Positions 23,871 through 34,900 of a DNA stretch of 64,000 nucleotides are shown here, in pieces. The notes beneath the pieces are model-generated. The model made no database searches, was not told the DNA's origin, and saw nothing but the letters and a program-made list of their open reading frames with translations. Numbering within the stretch: the first letter of the stretch is position 1; the number at the start of each line of letters is the position of its first letter. Source of the stretch: Phellopilus nigrolimitatus (Eukaryota > Basidiomycota > Agaricomycetes > Hymenochaetales > Hymenochaetaceae); contig JAJOHG010000041.1 in NCBI GenBank assembly GCA_021029095.1, positions 62,001 through 126,000 on the forward strand, given 5' to 3'. The translations under genes and the position numbers were made by a program.

Positions 23871-25530
23871 ACGGTGCCGCTGTTCAGGCTCACCGGTGAC
23901 ACTTCCGAGAAGACTCAGGACCTCCTTCTCCTCGATGTCGCGCCGCTCTCGCTCGGTATCGAGACCGCCGGCGGTGTCATGACCGCGCTCATCAAGCGTA
24001 ACACGACTGTCCCGACGAAGAAGTCCGAAATCTTCTCGACGTACGCGGACAACCAGCCCGGTGTCCTTATCCAGGTCTTCGAGGGCGAGCGTGCGCGCAC
24101 GAAGGACAACAACCTCCTCGGCAAGTTCGAGCTTTCTGGTATCCCTCCTGCGCCGCGTGGTGTTCCTCAGGTTGAGGTCACCTTCGACATCGACGGTATC
24201 CTTAATGTATCCGCCTCGGATAAGACGACCGGAAAGTCGAACCACATCACGATCACCAACGACAAGGGTCGTCTTACGAAGGAGGAGATCGAGCGTATGG
24301 TCAGCGACGCTGAGAAGTTCGAGGGTAAGCTCATATTCAGTTCTATCGTCCATATTGAAATCTGACTATATTTTCTTTATAGCTGAGGATGAGGAAGCCG
24401 CTTCGCCCATCACTGCCAAGAACGGTATACGTGAGTGTAACGGGCTGCAGTGCAAACCTAACGACTCGAGAACGAGTCTCAGCCAGATAGACACTGAGGG
24501 ATATCGTGTGTCTCCGATCCAAAGGGGATAAACAGACGCGATGAAAACTGACGCGGAGCGAACGCCGGTCGAGGCGAGAGACAGCGAGAGCGTGAGGAGT
24601 GCCGCAGGCGCACTAAAGACTGAGAAACGAAAGCGCGAGCTAATGAACTCGGCGATGAGATACACTGACTCGGGCCGTGGAGAAAATGAACTAAATGGTC
24701 AATACTGGGAACACGAAGGGGGTGCGCAAGCTGCCCTCACTGAGGTGCAGCTCTGAGCCTAAATACAGGATCGGCTAAACTACTCGGTCGTCTACTATCT
24801 GAGGTCGATGCGCCGATCCTAACCCTGCTCCTCCCGTGATATGTCCCCTACTTCTTCTGCGCCGTCGGCGAAGCCGAAGCGAGGGTTCGTACCGCGAGGT
24901 TTCTTCGGCTATCTGAACTGACCGAGGCGAGCTCCGAGATCGAGCGGGTATGGATCGGCTGCCGAGCGACACTCGTCATGTGCTGTGACTGATAGATCGC
25001 GAGCCGTTTCGGACGCAAGTAGGGACAGCCGAGGGTTCTCGGCGTCGAAGAGTCGCCGAGGGCCGAGTTCGTCCCTGATCCTCTGGGCGAGAGTCCGGCG
25101 GGCTGCTCCACTTGTACGGCAGCGCCAGCGAGGGGGCTGTCTGTACAACGGCCTCGAGTCCTATGCGTAAAACCTGCGCAACTCGATCATGGATGAGAAG
25201 GCGAAGGACAAGTTCGACGCGGACGACAAGACGCGCCTCGAGACTGCAGTGAACGAGGCAATTTCGTGGCTCGACAACTCGCAGGAGGCGTCGAAGGAGG
25301 AGTACGAGAAGAAGCAGAAGGAGCTCGAAGGCATCGCGGGCCCGATCATGCAGAAGTTCTACCAATCTGCAGGTGCGGGTGGAGTGCCTGGCGCGGACGG
25401 CTTCCCGGGTGCGGGCGGATTCCTTGGTGGCCTGGGGGCTCCTGGCGGCTTCCCAGGAGCCTGTGGCGCTCCGGACGCGTCAGAGGATGGTCCCAGTGTC
25501 GAGGGAGGTCGACTTATTGTGATGCGGACG
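23871..25530 (+). pseudogene. Captured cytosolic Hsp70 gene fragment (C-terminal half)
   Basis: The plus strand reads [20 protein letters not shown] and continues through the substrate-binding domain, ending [18 protein letters not shown] (exon end 24324). An intron follows (24325-24382), then AEDEEAASPITAKNG. The lid resumes at 25152 with LESYA, a stop, and [20 protein letters not shown]. The Gly/Pro-rich tail ends in a frame-shifted version of the cytosolic EEVD signature near 25495-25515. Defects: a small deletion near 23890 before the GDTSEK codons, the in-frame stop near 25168, the tail frameshift, and a ~720-bp insertion (24426-25146). The ATPase domain is absent. Confidence 0.88.
24426..25146. 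other. Insertion inside the Hsp70 fragment, flanked by AACGG
   Basis: The coding sequence breaks exactly between the Asn-Gly and Leu codons. AACGG is present on both sides (24421-24425 and 25147-25151), so a 721-bp block has been added with a 5-bp direct repeat. The block has no obvious inverted ends and no recognisable gene. It could be a small insertion or a modified intron. Confidence 0.45.
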
Positions 25531-25768
25531 AACCGCATCCGTCTACCTATTTTCCTCATCAATTCAATAGCGTCCCCGGCCCAGCAACTACCCAGGTTGG
25601 CAGGGATATCTGTTCATCGGTGAGTGCATCGCTATTCTCCCTAAAGTGCGCCGCTGAACGATAACGTCGACGCGTCCGACAGAAAGTGCCGCAGTGGGAT
25701 GTGCCAGGACAAGCTCCGGGCGCCGCGCAACTAGCTCCCCCGATGCGAGTACGACGACAATGATGATG

Positions 25769-26557
25769 GTGCGGGCAGCCTTACACGCCAGCTCGCGGAG
25801 ACAGCGGTCGGTGTCCGCAAGATGAGCAAGCAACTCGGTTAGTCATATTCTTTGGCTTGGCGATCTCGTCATTTGGTTGCAGAGGGTGTGCTACGGTGCG
25901 GTTTCTTTCCTCCATACACTATTGTGTTCTCTTTTCTGGTTCGAGTACTTACTGATCAATGTATCCTGCAGGCCGCGCTCGCGTGCGCTCGAACATCCAA
26001 AATGTGCTCATCATCACCCAGGTGCGGGACAACAGCCTCATCAAGCTCACGCACGAGCTCGCGCTCTACCTGATGCAGAAGCCGCGCTACGGCGGGCGCG
26101 GGCTCGTCGTGTACGTCGACAACCAGCTGTGCTACAGCAAGCGCTTCGACGCGGCCGGCATCGAGCACGAGCACCCCGAGCTCTTTGTGCCCTTCCCGCG
26201 GCGCCGGAGCTCGAGCAGCAACTCGCTCGCGTCGATGGCGAACGGCGCCGGCAACGGCAACGATGCGGAGTTTCAGACGAACCCCGAGGGCCAGCTGCGC
26301 TACTGGACGAGCGAGATGTGCAACAAGAGCCCGCACCTCCTCGACTTTGTCATCACTGTGCGTGTCTTCTTACCCCCCACGCTTCGCGTCCGGCTGGCTG
26401 ACACCCCGGCTGTAATAGCTCGGCGGCGACGGCACTGTGCTCTTCACGTCGTGGCTCTTCCAGCACATCATGCCGCCTGTGCTGCAGTTCGCGCTCGGCT
26501 CGCTCGGCTTCCTCACGAACTTCGACTTCGCGGACCACCGCGCGGTGATGGCCGCGC
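25769..26557 (+). pseudogene. Captured NAD kinase gene fragment
   Basis: Three exons on the plus strand. The first (ends 25837) reads LTRQLAETAVGVRKMSKQLG. After a 134-nt intron the second (25972-26357) reads RARVRSNIQNVLII and then SLIKLTHELALYLM. After a 61-nt intron the third (from 26419) reads LGGDGTVLFTSWLF, the GGDGT nucleotide-binding motif of ATP-NAD kinases, and then FALGSLGFLTNFDF. The intact enzyme phosphorylates NAD to NADP. Here the sequence ends shortly after LTNFDF and runs into SEC24 sequence, so the NAD-binding C-terminal half is missing. Introns are retained. Confidence 0.85.
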
Positions 26558-26639
26558 TTCACTCAAAACGGCGGCAGTATGCAGCAGGCGCGACGCAGGC
26601 ATACTACGGCGGTGCGGATGGTTATGACGCGGATACAGC

Positions 26640-27241
26640 GCCAGGATGCCGCCTGCGCCAGGTGTGGTGCCGGGCACGCAACCTGCTCCAGGTGGGCAAC
26701 TCTTCACGCTCAGCCTTGTCGGCGAGAGCCAGTTTGCGGGGCGGCAGACTCAGCAGTCGTTCCAGTCCGCCACACTTGAACACATCAACGCACCGGGCTT
26801 CGGTAGCGGCGCACCCGTGCATCCACCTGTGCAGCCGGGATACCAGCGGAAGATGGGCATGATGACAGACCAGTTCTCGCAGATGGGGCTCGGAGGCAGG
26901 CAAAAGCCACACGTGCTGTATACCACAAAGCTACTGATGGTCCCGCCTGACCCGCACGAACTGTACGCGCTGCCTCCTGAGTTCCACATACTGCCGAATG
27001 CGTGCATCTCACCATTGCCGCACGCGAATGCGGACCCATCTTACCAGCGCTGCACAATCAATGCAGTTCCGACGACCCTCGCGCTGCTCGACAAATCCAA
27101 ACTACCTCTTGGACTCGTCCTCACGCCGTGCCGCTCACTCAAGGAGGGTGCTATTCCGGTCCCACTCGTCACCGACACTGTCATTGTGTGCTGCCGCTAC
27201 TGCAGGACATCGTTTGTGTAGTTCATTGATGGTGGCAACCA
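26640..27241 (+). pseudogene. SEC24: Captured SEC24 (COPII coat) gene fragment
   Basis: The plus strand from about 26646 reads a Pro/Gly-rich N-terminal region followed by conserved SEC24 sequence: TTKLLMVPPDPHELYALPPE, PNACISPLPHANADPSYQR, LALLDKSKLPLGLVLTPCRS and VPLVTDTVIVCCRYCRTSFV. A stop codon (27219-27221) follows, then FIDGGNQW in the same frame. This corresponds to the beginning of the SEC24 zinc-finger domain. Trunk, gelsolin-like and cargo-binding regions are absent. It joins the NAD kinase fragment without a spacer. Confidence 0.87.
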
Positions 27242-27480
27242 ATGGTACTGATGTACATACCTACATACACACAAGATATAATATTGCTACTCTATCCTTG
27301 AAAACCTGTGTGTACTACCCGCAGGTTTTCAAAAAACACAATTTCTCAACCCGGACCCGTGACAATCCGTTTCCCACGGATCACCCGTCAACGGGTGATC
27401 TGTGAATACGGATCAGCAGTCCGGGTTGAATCACGAGTCTCCACGGGTATCAAGGACTCGTGATGAGCCCTATTACTTGG

Positions 27481-28230
27481 GCATATATTCACACTATGCA
27501 TGCAAAAAACCCACCCTGAGTGACAAGCATAAAAAGAAATGGCTTGCTCAAATAACCACAATTTTACCCCATGGAAAAGAGGAATGGCACAGAGTCATCT
27601 GGACAGTAATATCACTGTAAATCTTTGGAAGAGCTACAGGATCCCTCTAGTATGGAAACACTTCAAGGAAGAGCTTGAAAAGAAGTGCCTGGCAGCTACT
27701 GTTAGGTCAAAAATGTCAAGAGCTATGATTTGAGGGTGCATTGCATATAACAAGCAGGCCCACTCATTTTTATGCCTAAGGATAGCCAAAAGAGCAATGG
27801 TTATGTGATGTTGATCATAACAGGATCCCTCTGGGGCATTTATATGTAATTTTATGAGGAAATGTGGCTTGTAAAGGCCATGGGAGATGAAGCATCAAAT
27901 CATAGATTCAATGCAGGGAAAACAATCAGGGACAAAAATTTACTGGAGACATTTCCCCACCCAGCTCAATTAGTAGACATTAACCCCAGTGAAAATCTTT
28001 GGTATCTGACAAAAATCCCAACCAGAAAAAGACCAGAAACATTCCAGAACAAGAAAGAATTGAAGAGGGCACTTTTGGAGGAATGCAAAAAGATTGACAC
28101 TAAAATAATTAATTCTCTTACTTTTAGCATGCCTAAACATGTGGAGCAGATAATAGAGGTCAAAGGAGGAACCACCAAGTGTTGGATTGATAATTTATTT
28201 TGTATTTGTGGAGGAATGAAGCAAATAAAT
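27481..28230 (+). pseudogene. Degenerate Tc1/mariner transposase (element #2, 3' part)
   Basis: The plus strand reads fragments of the DDE domain, including INPSENLWYLTKIPTR then ELKRALLEECKKIDTKI then MPKHVEQIIEVKGGTTK. 'NP.ENLW' is the conserved Tc1 signature. The 5' part lies at about 23440-23670, before the nested insertion. Stops and frame changes show it is inactive. Confidence 0.8.
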
Positions 28231-28284
28231 TTCGATGAGTTCATGATTGCCACACCCGGAATAAACTTATGTCACATGACTGTA

Positions 28285-29281
28285 CGTATCGGCCGTTTTG
28301 TCTGCCTTGAGCTAACGTTTCGCCCAGCTTCGTATGCTTCTCTGGGTATCTTGGGGCGTCTTGCATCGTCGTTGATAGGAACGCCTGCTCTACCTGACGT
28401 CGGCGAAACTTTGACACCTACAGCTGCCTTTCTGACATTGCCGGATATGCTAGAGTATACTTTGCCTGCTGTGTGTTAAATATGTTTGTGAGGTATCACT
28501 GCTTTCTGCTGTTTTAACATATCGCGCCGTGCGTCTCTTTTGTACAAGATTTCTCTTTTGCTACTGTGGCCCGACTCTGAGCCCTTGGCCTGACACGCAA
28601 CTCGTCTATCTCATCTTTTTTTCTCGGCTAAAGCAGGACGCTGCCGCAAGCATCTGCTCGGCTGTGTCCCCCCTGAAGCAAGACGTACATATCTGAATAC
28701 CCCGCCATCTTTGACGTTTTGCAAACAGAGCACTCGCCTCTATGCCTAGTTTTAAACTTCCCGACGCGAAAGCCCATCCAGCCGCATATTTACGCACCCG
28801 TGCTCCAGCGCACCGAATCTTTGGATACGTGTTCGATACAGTTCGGTTTCGTGTATTCTTACATTGCACAGACTTCTCACCTCATGCATAGTCCTCTTGT
28901 TACTTGCAATATCGTCAATTTATATGTGGGTACCCGGGAGGGCGTCTTCTTGAAGCTACAGAAACTCGTAGATGCGTTGTGGGCATCAACTAGAAAGGAC
29001 AGCCTGCCTTGTAAGTCCGATCTTCCTGTTTCCTCGGATCGCGAGTAAGGAAAAGCAGCTGACTGGTGATCAAAGATGAGCTGCAATCGTCAGACGCAAA
29101 TATTTATGTTGTATCAGCATCAATCACTCTTCAACGTGAAAACTTGTCTGAGTTAGGTATACATCTGTGCAATGAGGTTTCCAGCACGGTTACTTGATCG
29201 CATTTTGATGGTGCGGTGTACTCTTTCGTATCTGGTAACCTGTCTTTTCTTTTCTGCTGGCGAATCTCACGAGTCTATCTA
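28285..29281. other. Interval between duplication copies A and B
   Basis: No gene, repeat or transposon end recognised. Only short ORFs without domain character. Confidence 0.4.
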
Positions 29282-32200
29282 GAGCCGCTTACATTTGAGT
29301 CGGATCACACAATTGAGGGGAGTACGCGTGCGTTCATATCTTATGATTCCTGCGCAACATTATTTGATATGAACATCTCATTCCCAGCGGTATTCGCACG
29401 TCTTCCTTCACCGAAAAAGTCCCATTTACTGCTCTTTATAACCCGAGCCAAACGATGAAGCTATGCGCAACAGACATCGATTTCCAGATCGAAGTTAGTA
29501 GGAAGTGGTCATCAAACACTTCTGACACGCAGGACAGGATATAGATGGTTCGCCAGCATACTTCTGTGCGATTTTAATATTTCTTTAGCGGATTTCGCTC
29601 TTAACTGTTAATGGTGCCTTGTTAATGCTATAGAGACACTTCTTTGCGAGATATATGCCACACAGTTTGGTACCGAAGCCTTTCCATGGTCGCATCATGA
29701 TATCTTTACGACTCCTCGCGTATATTATTAGTATCGCCGCCATTAAACGCCGCTGACTCCAATCGGCAGTATGATGTATCACTGAATCTCCAACCTCCTC
29801 GCTAAAGCCTCGAAGATCCTATCAGACTTTTTGTCCTGTTGACCGGCTCTCGTTACTTTAAATGTCTGAGATCGTGAGCCTTTCGACGCATCCCCCCCCC
29901 CCCTACCTAGTCGACCTTTTGAAACTTCGTTGAAATCTTTTGCGCCCGTTCCAATATGCATTCCATACGCTCTGACGTCGAACCTGTTGTTCCGAGCCTC
30001 GTTCCACTTTACATCTCAGAAATAGATATGTCACTCTACACTGGAGTGGCAATTCTAACTCTCTTGGTCTATGACACGTGTACATTTTGCTTCTTCGTTG
30101 GTATGTCGAATTCAAATGACAAATTATCTTTTAGTTATCAACATGGACAAGGAGGTAAATAGGGGCTGGCATTATTGTCTTCATGTCCAAGCTGATCATT
30201 GCATCATTTAGATAAAATACTTTTGGGTACGTCATTTATTTGATATTAGCATCAGCCATATGCTTACTTGCCGCGCGGAATGAAGAGCTCTCCTTGCAGC
30301 TTTGTTAGCTTGGTTTACTTCGCAGTAAATAATACTTTACACTTCTTTTGATAACTAGCCCTGACACATTGCAGAATCGCTACATTGGGATCCTTGGAGC
30401 CCTTTCTGCTATAGTGCGTAAGTCAAAACTTCACTGCCTGTTATAATAGAAACAAGTCTGTCTGTTGAAACTTCTTTTGTAGTTGAGACTCTTCAAGCAA
30501 ATGAGACACTGCAAGCAGATTCCGATCACTGTACTATAACTTACTTTGGCTGACTCTAAATTTTATTGATAGGTGTAAGCACCCAGATACTGCATTCCAG
30601 TCTCTACTGATAGTATTGAAAGGCCTTGGTGTTATCTGGATTCAGAGCCTGTCCAGTGAGTCTCTGAGCTTTGCACAGAACAACATCTTGCTCATTGCAG
30701 GGTAGACTTGATGACTGTCCTTTTGGTTGACTGTAATGTTTCTTACAATATGCAATGTATTCATCCCACACTAATTTCCTGACAGATATTCTTCTGATAA
30801 GGGTCCTTGCACTGTACCACCCGAGTGAGCACTCCCAATACTGCCAATCACTTCTTATGTTTAATAAGCAACAGATAAGAGGATAGCTGCATACCTGAGG
30901 ACACTATTTGGACTGGAGGCAGCATTTCTGCTGGCTGTCCTTATATATGCCACCATATATGAAGAGAGTAAGCATATTTGTTTGTCCTACAGTGGCATTC
31001 TCTGATCATGTGTTCCAGTTGTTGTAGGGGAGCTTGTAGAAGGCATAACAGTCTGTGGAGTCAATAGAGGTTCTCCAAAAGTGTGGAATGCTTTATCCTG
31101 GTTAGCACTGCTGTTCTTGGGAAAGCACTTGAACTAACTTGGAAGTTGGAACAGGGCTATTCCAATGCTGTATGGGATTATCCTAATGGCTCTAGCACTC
31201 TATAAGGCTGCAGAACACTGGAGGGAGACAGCTGGCTTCAGCCAGTTCACCCTTGTCAAGGTGCTGATCCAAGATCAGGCTATTTACTTTATTATGTATT
31301 TTTTTTCATGCATAACCAGTGGTATATAAGCTGACCATTCTAACAGGGTCATATTTTGCAGTGTTGTGGAAATAATGGCAGACCAGTTGATTATCCCAAA
31401 TGTTCTGGCGGCAAGTCTCCTAGCTATTCTGGGAAAGCCCAGCCTTCTCTGTGTCCTTGGGAGTCACCTGCTGGTCCATCTGAAGGAAGCTGGTGAGAGG
31501 GGGGTCAATGGAGGGACCAGCTACAGGATGCAGACCATGAGCAATATTGAATTTTCCTGATTTTGTGAAGGAGATTTCAAGGTGGTTGCATTGTTCTAGC
31601 TTTCCTCACTAATCTAATAACGGTTGTGCAGAAGATCTGTAGGGCATCCAAACACACATGTACTCCTATTTAATGTGTTATTTACTTTTGCCGTCTCATT
31701 CTGCTCCTTATTTAAATGTCATTGCAAAATAAACAACTTTCGCTATGCAAAGAAACACCACTTTGTTTATACATACGAGCTCGGCGCAATCGTCCCCCTC
31801 TATAATCATATGTCAAAACATAATAGACATATGCGGTTAGCCCAATACATCAACGGTGCGCATGTATTGCTCATTCGGTTTGCAACAGTGCACAGGGAGC
31901 AAATGTCGATGGGCCATGCTGGCTCACCAGTGCAGCCGACACATCACGCTGGAGCAAAGGACAGTGAGAAAGACAAGGACAGGAGACGACTGAAAGCGAA
32001 CCGACTTGCATGTGCGTCTTGACGCTTGGTGGATAAGGAATTGTCGTACACGAGCCCACACCCTGCACGCGATGCACGCTCTAACGGCGTGGAGACTAGC
32101 GTCCACTTCGCACGTCCTGTGCAGCGCCTTCGGGAATATGTAATTTCAGATCAAACCTGCGCAGCTGTGCCGGCATAGTCCCCTTCTTGCGCTGACCTCG

Positions 32201-34900
32201 ACTGTGTGCACTCCGACCGCACGAGCGTCCTCATTGAGCTAGACGCGTTGCGACTCGCGTCCCCCCATCTATCTCAGTCCCGGCTCCGCGGTTTGTGTTT
32301 CGGAGAATATTGTGTTCTGTGGGCTGTAATTACTCACGTTCTACTTTCTGTTTGTGTATAATCAACCCCCGAGGGGAATATTTTGAAAGGCTTACCGAGA
32401 ACGCGTGTGGAGTTGCAAAGCAAAGCAAACATTAGTGGGAAGATACGGCGAAATTTGTGATCGCGGCTCCATTAGCGAATTACGGAGTCGGTACGTAGGC
32501 GTAATTATAATCAAAGAGGACTCGGAAGAATTTGGGTAACACTGACGTTTGAATATTAGCAGGAGGAGACCCGACGCGAAACAAAAGCCTGCAGAAGCAG
32601 TAACAGCGCGCGCGGCGCAGACACTCGCACGGCCAAAGCAAGAGGCGACCAGTCAGCTCTCACGGCGAAGCAGCTTGTTGATCACGTTCCTCTTTGCCCT
32701 GCCCTGCCCCCTTCCCTCCCCTCCCCGCCGCTGCCGCTGTCGATACGCTGCATGCCCTCAACGCCCTGCGCTCTGGAAGCGCGTCTATCCTCGACGCCCA
32801 GTGCAGGCGAGTTCTCGTTCCCAGCGGCTCATCCTTCGGCGGCAGCGTGCGTGCGCTCGTTCTTCCTGAATGCTTGCACCGGTGCAGACGGCATTGCGGA
32901 GTTGGGGCCCCCGTCCGCCGCGGGCACACCGCGCGCGGCGCCCGGGAGCGTTGCGCTCCTTGGGGACGTGATGGGGCCAGGGCCGAAACGGCGCACATGG
33001 TGCCGGGGGAGCGGAGCGGCTGTTGCTGCTGCAGGCGCGCTCGCGTCATCCGTATCCGAGTAACCGAAAGCGGCGGGAATGGACCGCTTAGTGTAATGGA
33101 GCGGGACCCGCGGGGTCATGCTCGCTTCTGGAGGTGGTGTGGATGGGGTGCGCGGAGATAGGGTGCAGGGCTCGCGCGCCGGTGGAAAATGGCACGTTGG
33201 GTGTGTCTGAGACGGCGGATTCGGCAGTGGACGTCGGGTCTGCAGCAAGAGAAAGAAAGGGATGCCGTCATAATACAAAAATGGCGGAAGACAAGCAGAG
33301 AGCGCACCCAAATACTTTGCGAAGACGACCTCAGCGGCCCCGCGCCGGATTTCGTTCTTACGCATTGTCAACGCTCGTGCGCGTGTCAGAGGAGGCCAAC
33401 CGCGGATGGCCGACTGGACAGGCCGTGCGGCTGAGGTGGAATCGAGCGCGTCTCGACGGCGTCTGCGTCTGTCGTTCCCACAGCTGATAAAACGCAAACC
33501 CGATTCAGAGGCGAGAGAGTAAAGGAATTACGAGGCTGCTCACGCAGGATAGCGCCGACCGCGCCCGCGACGCACTCGGGCGGATATCCGCGCGCCGCGC
33601 GCTGAACGTCCAAGTACGGGTTCTTGTCTTTCATCTTCGCCTCCAGGACGAATCTATGTTTCCTGCTTCCCGCATCAGACGGACGATGTTTAGCAGAAGG
33701 AGAGTGGCCGGAGCGACGGAGGTTGCTGCCGTCGGAGCGATCGAGAAACACGGTCTCGCTAGTGACAGAAACGAAGCGAAGACGTGGAAATAGAGCGAAA
33801 GGGGAATTGCTCTGCCTTTGCGCTGCTGTTAAAGATAGCGAGGAAATACATCAAGTAGATGAAGAAGAAAGGAGGACAAGCGCTCGTACCGTGTCGACAC
33901 CCAGGCCTTCGCCGCGATGCGCTTTTGTGTATTCGATATGAGGCTTGGCGGCTGGTCTATCCACCCATTGTAGCTAACTAAACAAATGATCATATCAATT
34001 AGCTTGCTTTTCTTGAGAGTGGGAAAATGAAATTCGCACGTTGCTGAGCCAAAGCGTCTTGCCCGGTCAAGAGCTGCTTTGTGAGAAAACTGTACGTCCT
34101 GTGTACAACCGCCTGATCAAATGGTGCGAAAAACCAAGAAAGTAAATAAGCATCTGATTGCAAAACGAGCAACGCGAAAGAAGAAGAAAGTAGATCGACT
34201 AAATCTAAGGCGCCCTCGATGGCGCAGCTCCTGTCGGACAGGCTGACACAACACCGCACGGTCATCGTATTTTCTCATTCTATAAGTCCAAACATATTGC
34301 CTCCATCAGCAGCGACATCTCGAACTCGAAGAAAGAAAAGGGACGCACGCTAGCTCCTCTCGAGACGGGCAGAAGCGGGAGAAATAACGGAGGCAAACAG
34401 AGAGCGCACGGCGCTCGGCTCGCCCGGCTTGAGTTACCAGCTGAAAGACCGGTGCTGACGTCATCGCTTGGACGACGACCGGTCTGCGCTCCAGCTCATC
34501 CTACGAACTCACAGTTTGTCTGATTCGCTCATAGATCAAACTCGCTGTTGAGGCTGGGACCTATTGAGCTTTACGTCGTGCATGGCGGAGACGCAGCAAG
34601 TGCGCCGTGCAGGTAGCGAGACGCAGTCTGGGCCAAGAGGAGTCGGAGGACAAGGCCTATCCGCTCAACTTGGAGTTTCATATGTTGCCCGTGGAAAACA
34701 GAAGCGGAGGGAAAGGCGCTGGGAGGCGCTTGTTCTCTCCGTACGTCCTTTGCTTTCTAGAACAAGGGCGGTGTCGGTCAGCAGCGGCAAATGTCTCTTC
34801 TGCCGACCGGGTTCCCTAAACTCGCCGGCACGCTCGGTCGCCGACAGCACAGCGGCGACCTCGCCATCGCCTTCGATCGACACCAGACAGAGGTTTTTAA
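29282..34900 (+). repeat. Segmental-duplication copy B
   Basis: Similar in the same order to 17-4231 plus 21841-22770. It contains the 5' flank (29282-29955), the DUF6533-type gene (29956-31560), the GC-rich segment (about 32690-33500), the uninterrupted Tc1 target region (33835-33865) and the downstream flank to about 34760. Divergence is visible throughout, so the duplication is not very recent. The right boundary is approximate. Confidence 0.75.
29956..31560 (+). CDS. DUF6533-family multi-pass membrane protein, copy B
   Basis: Same exon pattern as copy A. Exon 1 starts at ATG 29956 and uses a shifted donor (acgt|gtacat) that keeps the frame as TFINMDKE. The following exons give IKYFW, SPCSFVSLVYFA and NRYIGILGALSAI, closer to the usual family pattern than copy A. 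The last exon ends at 31560 with the same C-terminal motif, GSHLLVHLKEAGE. As in copy A, an apparent stop in the middle falls within a short intron. I see no disabling change. Function unknown; predicted membrane protein. Confidence 0.7.

Larger units (their letters stand above)
23679..27472 (+). mobile_element. Non-autonomous hAT-like Pack element with three host gene fragments
   Basis: Perfect 19-bp TIR TAGGGCTCATCACGAGTCC at both ends. The target duplication TTACTTGG (8 bp) lies at 23671-23678 and 27473-27480. An 8-bp duplication with a TAGGG-type TIR fits the hAT superfamily. Subterminal zones (23700-23840 and 27340-27450) are packed with short GACCCG/ACGGGT motifs on both strands, as expected for transposase binding. 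The interior has no transposase. It carries, all on the plus strand and in order, parts of Hsp70, NAD kinase and SEC24. Confidence 0.88.
23250..28282 (+). mobile_element. Tc1/mariner element #2, split by a nested hAT-like Pack element
   Basis: The ends are perfect ~27-bp inverted repeats starting CAGTCATGTGACATAAGTTT, flanked by TA (23248-23249 and 28283-28284). Without the nested element and its 8-bp duplication it is about 1.23 kb. Transposase remnants run on the plus strand. The TIR is similar to that of element #1 and has the same length. Confidence 0.88.

Noticed and set aside
23871..27241. Functional Hsp70, NAD kinase or SEC24 genes
   Set aside because: Each is a partial copy with stops or frameshifts inside transposon ends.
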